From Rugalucina vietnamica (Eukaryota; Mollusca; Bivalvia; Lucinida; Lucinidae): 64,000 nucleotides of DNA. Under the pieces are notes generated by a model, which was not told where the DNA came from, ran no database searches, and was given only the letters and a program-made list of their open reading frames with translations. A program made the position numbers and the translations under genes. Shown here piece by piece: positions 20,674-31,500 of this stretch. Numbering within the stretch: position 1 is the first letter of the stretch; every line of letters begins with the position of its first letter. The stretch is taken from positions 23,908,488 to 23,972,487 of the forward strand of contig OZ024871.1 in assembly GCA_964017185.1 (NCBI GenBank). The letters are read 5' to 3'.

Positions 20674-21779
20674 TAGCTCGCCTGCACGAAGTGCATAGAG
20701 CTATTGTAGTCACCTCGGTACGTTTACGTGTACGTCCGCGTCCGCGTCACACTTTCGGTTAAAGTTTTTTATAAGTCTATATCTCTTGACCATGTTGATG
20801 GATCAAGTTGATACTTTGCATGTTGCTAGATATTGGTCTGAAGTTTTACACAGTACCATCATGACCCACCCTGGGTGACCTTGAGGTCAAGGTCACAGAC
20901 TTAGAAATAATTTTGTGTTTAAGTTTTTGGTTAAAGTTTTTGTAAGTCTATATCTCTTGACCATATTGATAGATTGAGTTGATACTTTGCATGTTGCTAG
21001 ATATTGGTCTGAAGTTTTATGCAGTACCATCGTGACCCACCCTGGGTGGCCTTGAGGTCAAGGTCACGGACTTAGAAATTTTGTGTTTAAGTTTTTGGTT
21101 AAAGTTTTTGTAAGTCTAAAGCTCTTGACCATATAGATAGATTGAGTTGATACTTTGCATGTTGCTAGATATTGGTCTGAAGTTTTATGCATTATGCAGT
21201 ACCATCATGACCCACTCTCAAGGTCACAGACTTAGAAATTTTGTGTTTAAGTTTTTGATTTAAGTTTTTGTAAGTCTATATCTCTTGACCATGTTGATTG
21301 ATCGAGTTGATACTTTGCATGTTGCTAGATATTGGTCTGAAGCTTTATGCAGTACCATCATGACCTACCCTGGGTGACCTTGAGGTCAAGGTCACAGACT
21401 TAGAAATTTTGTGTTAAATTTTTTGGTTTAAGTCTAAATCTCTTGAACATGTTGATGGATAAAGTTGATACTTGCATGTTGATAGATATTGGTGTCAGGT
21501 TTTATGCTGTTTATCACAACTCACCTGGATGACCTTGAGGTCAGGGTCACGGACTTGGAAGTTTTGTGTTTAAGTTTTGGTTAATGTTTTTATAAGTCTA
21601 TATCTCTTGAACATGTAGATTGATCAAGTTGATACTTTGCATTGGTCTGAAGTTTTATGTTGTACCATCATGACCCACCTGAGTGACCTTGAGGTCAAGG
21701 TCATAGGTCATAGATTTTAACAGATGTAGTGGCAAAGCACAAGTCAGGCGAGCTATGCTGTCCTGCGACAGCTCTTATT
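20674..21779 (+). repeat. AGCTCGCC repeat with six ~165-bp tandem units
   Basis: The start is tagctcgcctgcacgaagtg and the end is caggcgagcta ... gcgacagctctta, giving inverted ends AGCTCGCC/GGCGAGCT. Inside, gttgatactttgcatgttgc recurs roughly every 165 bp (near 20809, 20978, 21146, 21306, 21463 and 21628). Most units carry tgaccttgaggtcaaggtcac. It is analogous to the AGCTCACC family but differs in sequence. Confidence 0.75.
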
Positions 21780-22114
21780 GATGTTTGCCTTAAATGTGGC
21801 GTCTTTTTCATTTTGATAAAATTAATTGCTCAATGTCTGATGAAGCAACAAAACAATAGTTTCTATGATTTTGTTTATTGTTCTTTTTAAAACATTGTTG
21901 TTACTTTATCTTGAACAGATTAACAAATACCTTAAATTAAACTGATCAAGCACATGTTTACAAGAATCATTTAGTTAGAGGACTGTTGTACATTGTCATA
22001 TGATTTTTACCAATTTTATCCAAGTCGGTGCTATGGTATATTTAAAGTAGATGTACTTCCGATATTCCAAGATATCCATCACAGTTCTAAACATTTCTCT
22101 GTCTAACAACAGAC

Positions 22115-22320
22115 AATTTTTGCTATTTTTCTTATTTTTGCTCAAAATAGAGATTGTGGGCACATGTTTGAACCGCCTCAGAGGCGGTTCTAACGAGCAC
22201 CCACAATCTATGTTTTGGAGCAAAAATAAGAAAAATAGGTACACCCCTGCATACCCCAGTTTTGCTATATAAAAAGTGGGGTTTGAGGGGCTTCACATTT
22301 CATAGACATGTTTTCCTGCT
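22115..22320 (+). mobile_element. Palindromic MITE (CATAGATTGTGGG family), copy 1
   Basis: The inverted stretches attgtgggcac ... tgcccacaat-type surround a 12-bp palindrome cgcctcagaggcg. They are followed by cataccccagttttgctata and a gacatgttttcctg end. Relatives lie at about 25728, 46560 and 60020. The left edge is uncertain. Confidence 0.75.
22266..22274 (+). promoter_or_regulatory. Possible TATA box supplied by a MITE
   Basis: TATATAAAA lies 112 bp upstream of the ERCC6 ATG, inside the MITE at 22115-22320. The same string occurs in other copies of that MITE. An alternative is that the first coding exon is reached from an upstream untranslated exon through the acceptor aatttcag at 22370-22377. 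Confidence 0.25.
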
Positions 22321-22385
22321 GAGATGAGGTGTTCCTTAAGACAGGTTGGGCTGTATTGTCCTGGTTGTTAATTTCAGAATTCATC

Positions 22386-22584
22386 ATGGCGGAGCCAACA
22401 GTCATTAAGACAGAGGCAGCAAATGATGAAGAAGGTTCAACAGAGAGTACAGCTGAAAAGCCCGGCAAGAGTGCAGCTTTCCAAGTTGATATGAATCTAA
22501 TCCCTGCAGCACAGATGAAAGATGAGCTTGACGAGCTCAGTGGGCTGGGACTTGATGTATTTAACCAGGAAGAATTGGAACAAG
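22386..22584 (+). CDS. ERCC6: ERCC6 coding exon 1
   Basis: It starts ATGGCGGAGCC and ends at the donor GTACCA. It encodes an acidic N-terminus followed by [16 protein letters not shown], close to the conserved LGVDVYDQDVLEQG of vertebrates. The frame is open further upstream, but the sequence there is not conserved in type. Confidence 0.93.
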
Positions 22585-25500
22585 GTACCAATGTTTTCAT
22601 TATGTTTTGTTTTCTTGTTACTCCCATCAATCAATTTCTGATTATTCTTTGGAGGTGTACATTGTACACTCCAGTGTGTTTGCAGGATGAGCCTACATGT
22701 ATGCATGAGGATAGAATCTGTGTAGGGATCTTTAACTTGCACAGGGGATGACTGTCCCTGCACAGGGGGTCTCCAGTTAACGTCCCGATCCGAAGGATGG
22801 CACACTGTATCATGTTACTCTGTCTGAAATCTCTACCCTCAGAAAATCTGAATGCCACTAAAATATGCAGTCTTAAAAACAAACTCTGATCAGAAAGTTT
22901 CTGTATCACACTGGTAAATGTAAAAGTACTGGAGCTGGTTGCAACGAACTGGTGCAGTCTAAATTACGCACTGGAGTAAGATTAAGATGGCGGAAAAGGT
23001 AAATAAATTTTATACCTCTTTTCATTACCATTCCCTTATAAACTTGTGTATACTTTATTTGTCATGTCACCTAGCGCAGAGAAGGGCGGAAGCCTTGCAG
23101 TTTATGATTTTGTCACGCAGTATGCGATTTATTTCATGGGTTTGGAGCCAAATCCGATACAGTTCTACCAGCATGACCGATGACATATGTTTTCATGCCA
23201 AAATTGAGGGGGAAATGCATGTTTGAGCATTGTTTTTGTTATATTATCATAAATGTATGAATAAACGTTCAAGAAACACGATTTCCGATCGCCTATTTCT
23301 TTCTTGGTATCGAAGCAAATGTTTTATTGAGGATTTTCTATTACAACGCACTGGGAGCATTTTTTGAATCACTGGTACAACGCATCGGTTGCTTCAGGGT
23401 TGCTGATTTCACATAGGAAAAGCATCTAACTCTCCCAATCATTACGCAGTCATATATGCAAATATTTACAAGACTGTTAAAACGAAAGTTGTTAGATGAA
23501 AATTTGATTTTTGTTCTATTTTTGCTAAAAACATAGATGGTGGCTATACGTTAGAGCCGATTTTTAGAGTATGCAGACTCTGGAACAATATAAAAAAAAA
23601 ATCCACCCATGTATCACCCGTTTTGCTATATAACGTAGGGTCTAAGTTACAACTAGCTCTTTATTTTGTGGAATTTGGTTGGTCTGCACATGCTACGATT
23701 GCTTTTTATTACATACAAATTCTTTAAGATGAGAATAGTGCTATAACTCAATTTAAAGTACTAAAGTCGGTCGAACAGATATACATTTAGCGTTGCATTT
23801 CATGGAAGTGGTACGAAGTACCGAAGTGTAACAGAATAATACAACTGTAAAACAATATGTATGTTTTTGTTTTGCAAAAAGTCTTTTAATGTTTTATGTG
23901 TCTTGTTTGTACAAAAATAATGTAAATACAAAAATAATGATGTCATATTTTTCAGGCATGCAGCTATCAAACTGAATTCGCACATTTAATAAATATATTG
24001 ACGAAACACTTTAACATTCATAAAGCGTTAAAGCTGTTACAGTCATATTATTCTGTTCTGATTGATCGAGTGCACAGGTTAATGAGATGATAAACAGGGA
24101 TCTAGCTTTGAAAGCATGGAAAATAAAGCAAGAAAATGCCTAATAAAATTCTACCGGTGAACCTTAGACTCCACGTCATATAGTAAAACGGGTGGTACAT
24201 AGGTAATCAATTTTTTCTCGACACGTAACCACAATCTAATGGTTTTAGCAAAAATAGAACAACACAGTTGCGGTCAATGCCATCACTGTATGAAAGTTCG
24301 ATGTTACGGCTTTTTTTATGGTTGAACACTGTAAAATAATATCTCTGTTTTTCTGGGTGAGTTTGATGCTTTTCCTATGTGAAATCAGCAACCCTGAAGC
24401 AAGTTTATGCAACCACCAGTGCGTTGTACCAATGATTCAAAAAATGCTCCCAGTGCGTTGTAATAGAAAATCCTCAATAAAACATTTGCTTCGATACCAA
24501 GAAAATAATTGGCAATCAGAAATCTTGTTTCTTGAATGTTTATTAATAAATATATGAAAATATAACGAAAACTATGCTCAAACATGCATTTTCCCCTCAA
24601 TTTTGGCTCGAAAACACATGCCATCGGTCATGATGGTAGAACTGTATCTGATTTGGCTTCTAACCCATGAAATAGATCGCATATTGCGTGATAAATTCAT
24701 AAACGGCAAGGCTTCCGCACTAGGTGACATGACAAACAAAATACAGACACGTTTATATGGAAATGGTATTGAAAATAGGTATAAGATTTATTTACCTTTT
24801 CCGCCATTTTAATCTTACTCCAGTGCGTAATTTAGACTTCACCAGTTCGTTGCAACCAGCTCCAGTGCTTTTACATTTACCAGTGTGTGTATGGAGCGGA
24901 GCCTGGTGTAGGTCTGCATGGCATGATGGATCTCATAAAATGTTTTTTAAAAGTCGAATAACCAACTCCAGAAAAGGCTATGGTAATGGTATTGATGATT
25001 ATTAAACATCAAGCCACATATATATCCTCCAAATGAGCCACCTCATAAGAAAACCAACAATCTGCATATGTGAAAACAAGGGCGCAGATCAGCTTCGCAG
25101 TTACTGCGTAGCTGATCAGCGCCTTTGTTTTCGCCACACGGATAGTGCAGTTCCTCAACTTTCTAAATCCAAAATTTCCAGCCTCTTGCCATTTTCTGTG
25201 CTTGTACAGGTCGGTTTGTGGCGGACCTGTTCGGAAACCACATTGTTGGTTTTTCCACGAGGTGCCAACTCCCCTATGTTTTACAGGTGTGATTCAGCAG
25301 GTGGATCAGGCTATTGAGAAGGAGCAGGAAGAAAGAAGGAAAAACTTGTTGAAAAAAGAAATAAAGAATATCAATGAAGACATCAAGTAAGGATCTTTCT
25401 TTCATAGAAATTTATTTTTGTCTGAGGCAATGAAAAGCAAAAATCTGTTTAAAAATTCAAAGTACATGTATATGTAAGAAATGCTTAGTCAAATGATTTT

Positions 25501-28500
25501 CACTTTTGTTGAAACTTTAAGAATACATTTCTGTATTAATCAACCAAACATTGTCTAGCATCCATTAATCTTCAAGAATAATGTTTCCAATGAGTAAATT
25601 GTAGCATTTTAGAGTTTGATGATGAAAGTGTACCGGGTATTCATTACAGAGTTAAATCATTTGTAAAAAGCTTACTTAGAATTCAAATATTCTGCTTAGA
25701 CCCATTCTAAGGCAAGAGATAATGAAAGCTTGCCCATACAATATTCTTGAACTTTAAGAATTGAAAATTTTCATTTGAAAAATTTTGATAGTTTTAATAC
25801 TTTTGCTCAAACATTGATTGTGGGTATACATTAGAACCTCAACACATAAACATAAGCTTTTTAACTGACTATTCATCGGTTTATGTACATTAGATCCAGT
25901 ATTACTTGCCAGAAGTAACCACATAGAATTGGTCGTCAATTTCATGATGTACACATATGTATGTAAATATAAGGGGCCTGTTGTTCAAAACTTTGTTAAA
26001 TCAGTGTCATCGTTAAGACCTCAACTCGTTAAGTAAATGCCGACTACATAAGCAAATACACTGTAATTTTTTGTTGATAAAATGTGAGAATCCTTTGCCA
26101 TTACATTTTATCAACAAAAAATAACAGTGTATTTGTAATATTCATGTTTAAAATTTTAACGAATCATTAACTAACGACATTGTTAATTTTGAACAACTGG
26201 GCCAAGGTTTTCACAGGATATTTTCAAAGATTTACAATCATTTACAGGAATGTGAAACATGAGCTTGCCAGTCTCTCAACCCAGTTAGCTCAGCTGGGGC
26301 AGGGTAAAAGACTTGTCTCTGGTGGGGCCAACAGAAGACTGGATTCTGCGAAAAGACAGAAAGAAAACAAGGTAATCAACCCTCTATGACAAATGGATTC
26401 ACCCATCATTATGATTTGGGTATGTCCACTTTCAGTTTTAGGGGCATCAGGTGTGATTTAAATTTTTTATTAGCTCACCTGAGCCGAAGGCTCACAGGTG
26501 AGCTTATAGTATACCCATGCTCCGTCGTCCGTCGTCGTCCGTCGTCGTCCGTCGTCCGTCGTTCACAATTTCAAAGATCTTCTCCTCTGAAACCACAAGG
26601 CCAATCGAAGCCAAACTTCACGTGGAGCATCCTTAGGAAGGGGGAACGAAAGTTTGTATAAATGGTCCAGGTCACATGACCAAGATGGCGGCCATGGCTA
26701 TAAATAGCAAAAACCTTTAAAAATCTTCTCCTCCAGAACCAGAAGGCCTATGATTTTGAAACTTGGCATGAAGCATCAGGCAATAGAGCTCTACAAAGTT
26801 TGTATAAATCATGACCCTGGGATGACCTTGACCTTTTTATGGCAAGGTCAACTTAGGCTGCCCATGCATTTGAATTGGAAAAAATAGGAAAATGTCATAT
26901 AATAGCAAAAAACTTGCTAGGAATGAGCAAATGGACAGTTGATTTATGTTTATGAAAATATTTTTGGCCCAGAGGGGTGTCTGCCCCTGTCCCGGGGCTA
27001 TATACATGTGTATGACCATAATATTCAAACATTTTCTTCTCTGAAACCGCTTGGCCAATTAAAGCCAAACTTTATGTGGAGCATCATTAGGAAGAGTGAA
27101 TGATAGCTTGTATAAATGGTCAAGATCACATGACCAAGATGGCCGCCATGGCTATAAATAGCAAAAACCTTAAAAAATCTTCTTCTCCAGAACTAGTAGG
27201 CCTATGATTTTAAAACTTGGCATGAAGCATCAGGCAATGGAGCTCTACAAAGTTTGTATAAATCATGACCCTGGGATGACCTTGACCTTTTTTTAGCAAG
27301 ATCAACTTAGGCCGTCCATGAATTTGAATGGGAAAAAAATAGGAAAAAATCATATATTGGTAAAAAACTTGCTCGGAATGAGCAAATGGACAGATGATTT
27401 GTGTTTATGAAAATATTTTGGGCCACAAGGGTTGTCTGCCCCTGCCCTGGGGCTATATACATGAGTATGACCATAATATTCAAACATCTTCTCCTCTGAA
27501 ACCGTTTGGCCAATTAAAGCCAAACTTTATGTGGAGCATCAATAGGAAGAGAGAATGATAATTTGTATAAATGGTTAAGGTCACATGACCAAGATGGCCG
27601 CCATGACTATAAATAGCAAAAACCTTAAAACATCTTCTTCTCCAGAAGTAGCAGGCGTATGATTTTGAAACTTGGCATGAAGCATCAGGCAATGGAGCTC
27701 TACAAAGTTTGTATAAATCATGACCCTGGGATGACCTTGACCTTTTTTATGGCAAGGTCAACTTAGGCTGCCCATGAAAAAATAGTAAAATGTCATATAT
27801 TGTCAAAAAACTTGCTAGGAATGAGCAAATGGACAGATGATTTATGTAAATGAAAATATTTTGGGCCCAGACAGTTGTCTGCCCCTGCCCCGGGGCTATA
27901 TACATGTGTATGACCATAATATTCAAACATCTTCTTCTCTGAAACCGCTTGGCCAATTAAAGCCAAACTTTATGTGGAGCATCAATAGGAAGAGTGGATG
28001 TAAGTTTGTATAAATGGTCAAGGTCACATGACTAAGATGGCCACCATGTCTATAAATAGCAAAAACCTTTAAAAATGTTTAAAAAAATTCTTTTTCAGAA
28101 CCAGAAGGCCTATGATTTTAAAACTTGGCATGAAGCATCAGGCAATGGAGCTCTACAAAGTTTGTATAAATCATGACCCTGTGATGACCTTGAACTATGT
28201 AATGGCAAGGTCATGTTAGGTTTCCCATTCATTTGAATGGGGGAAAATATGAAAATGTAATTTAATGTCCGAAAACTTGCTAGGAATGAGCAAACGGACA
28301 GAAGATTTATGCTTCTGAAAATATTATGGGCCCAAGGGGTTGTCTGCTTCTGCCCTGAGGCTGTATACATGTATATGACCATAATATTCAAATTATTTCT
28401 TCTCCGAAACCTCTTGGCTAATCAAAGCCAACTGTGCAGAGGATCCTTAGGAAGGGTGAACGGAAGTTTGGATAAATGGTCTAGGTCATATGACCAAGAT

Positions 28501-31500
28501 GGCCGCCATGGCTATATATAGCAAAACCTTTAAAAATCTTCTTAGTCCCAGGGGGTTATCTGCCCCTGTCTCAGGGCTTTTATAAATGTAATTGATAGAA
28601 ATAGTCAGGCATCCTCTTGTCGAAAATTGCTTGGCCAATCAAAGCCAAACTGCATGTGGAGCCTCCTTAGAAAGTGGGACCTAAAACTATGTAAATTGTC
28701 CAGGTCACTTGACCAAGATGTCCGACATGCTCAATTGTGCAGACAGATTTTAATGCAGTATTCTTGATACTGTTCCTGGTGTGGAACTGATTATCAATCA
28801 AGAGCCGTTGAAAATTTGATTAGTCAAAAATGAATTTCATTTGGAAGCAAAAAAAATTGTTAAATTTTCCAGGTCACATGAAGAGTCTGTGGGTTTTTGC
28901 AGCTGATTTGTGCATCCACTTGGTAGCTTTTGATGCATAACACAGTGCTTTTTTGGTGTAGATGCTTAGATTTAAATGATTTCTTTTATATTTTCAGACC
29001 TGAAAAATTCACAGAGTAAGGGGACAGACTGGAGGACAGGTAAGTATGAATCATAGACAAGTCCCATCAGCGAGTGGGCACAAAGTCTGGAAAGGAGGCC
29101 GGCATTAAGTCCCATCAGTGAGTGGGCACAAAGTGTGGAAAAGAAGCCAGCATTAAGCCCCATCAGCGAGTGGGCAACAAGTTCCATCAGTGAGTGGGCA
29201 CCAAGTCTCATCAGCGAGTGGGCAACAAGTCCGGAAAGGAAGCCGGCATAAAGACTTTAAAGAATACATGCAAATGACAGTCCGGAAATGATGCCGGCAT
29301 GAAGTCCTGAAATAATACAGGCACTAATTCAAGAAATGATGACACTGTGAATTACAGTACAATTATTAACTAGAAAATGCTTCTGTGTATAGTCATGAAA
29401 CAAATCTGCCTAATACTTCGAACACAAAAATCTCAGATAACCATTCTTCAGATTATTTAAGTACCATTGTGTTTAGAAGTGTTCATCAAAATGATGCAAA
29501 CTTTTTCCGAACAGTCTAGAGGTTATAAGTGCACATGCATTGGCATACTCAGTTTGCCTTGATGTAGAATAAAGTTCACTATTAGAAATGGTACTTTATG
29601 AGGGTGAGTATAATATACAAATAAAATGCAGATTGAAAATTTATTCATCATATATAATTTTATTGAACTGAGAAAAAGTTCTAGCTGTGTTTAAAGTAGA
29701 TTTATAAACAAAAACTTCCTTCAGAAAAGATTAAAAATAACATATATTTGAACATTTTGTTTCCTCCATTTTAACTTAATTTGATTCTCATAGGGGTGGT
29801 AGGGGATTGGGTATTGGAGGCATGGAAGAGGTGAATATATTGTTATATGATGATGTAATGGAATAAATGCAAAAATATAAATGTGTTTGTTTTTGTTTAA
29901 ATCCTCCCCCCCCCCCCTCTGCCCACCCCTCACCCTGCCAAAACTAAAATTAAGTTTGTTTCCCCCATATGTGATTAACCCTAAAAAGTTACTCCTACTC
30001 AGAAGAATTGGGTCCATTTTTTTTCACAAGGAAAATATATATTTTATTTATTTATTTATTTTGCTTGCTTAACATCCCAGTCAACACATTTTCAGTCATG
30101 TCGGGATGGAACCAATGCTTCCCATGCTTAACCAGTACTGTTGGGAGTTAATGTTAGTTAATGTGTCTTGCTAAATGGTGTCTTCTTTTATATTTTCAGA
30201 TTGAGTAAAGATGCCTAAGAGGAAAGGGTGGAAAAAGTCAAAGAGCAAGAGGACAGACTGGAGGACAGGTAAGTATGAATCATCGACAAGTCCCATCAGC
30301 GAGTGGGCACAAAGTCCGGAAAGGAGGCCGGCATTAAGTCCCATCAGCGAGTGGGCACAAAGTCCGGAAAGGAGGCCGGCATTTAGTCCCATCAGCGAGT
30401 GGGCACAAAGTCCGGAATGGAAGCCGGCATTAAGACCTGAAAAGATGCAGGCACTAAGTCCGGAAAAGATGCCGGTGTTTATACATGAAAAGAAACAGGC
30501 ATATAATCAAAAACAGTCAGTATACAACACTGAATTAGAAGGTGAAAATATACAAAATAAACAGACTGAGTTTCAGCATAATGATTTGTTAGAGGATGCT
30601 TTATTGACAAGTCTTGATTCAGAACAAAAAAGGGCTAACAAAGACAATCAGGCAAATACAAATGAGTTTCAACAGTTAGTTATTGATCTCAGCAAGCTCA
30701 TAGAAAATGTTAAATCAAATGTACAGACAGATTTTGATGCAGTATTTCTCGATACTTTTCCTGGTGTGGATGCTGATTATCAATCAAGAAACATTGAAAA
30801 TTTGTCTGAAAGACAGGATATAACGGTTTGTTCACAAAAAACAATGTTCCAACAACATGCATGGCATAAGAAAGACATTACAGCACAGCCTCATGTCAAC
30901 AGAGATTCATCAGAACCGGGATTAGATAATGATGTGGTGTGTTACCAAGCAGTAAAATCATCGGTACAATTGTGGAATGCCTGTGATTTGGTCTTTGGAA
31001 GTTTTCACCAGAATGATGTCAGATTTTCTGAGCAATCAAGAGGATATCAATGCACATGTAACGCATTATGTATGCTGTCATACTCTTCATGCCTTGATAC
31101 CGAAAAAAGCTCTATATTAGACAAGGTGCTTTGTGAGGGAGATGTTCTGTATCAAAGTGTTATAAAAAAATTAAGAGAGGATGGAAAATTTGTTAACCAC
31201 CTGCTGACTTTAGAAGAAATTCCAGATGACTTTAAGGTAGAGATAGGAAAATTTACATCTGAGAAATTGCCTATTGTAAGTGGTGTGCTTCTTGATACTC
31301 AAAATCTTGGTTTGCCAACACTTCACGAAGTATTGCAATCCGTCTTTTTGTATGCAACATCAGGGCTCTTAACTATTGGAGCCATATGCTCTGCTGTATT
31401 TAGAAAGAATGACATGTATGTATTTTTTGATTCTCATTCCCATGGAGAAAATGGACTTTCGTCAAATGATGGTACGTCCTGTTTGATAACTTTCACAAGT

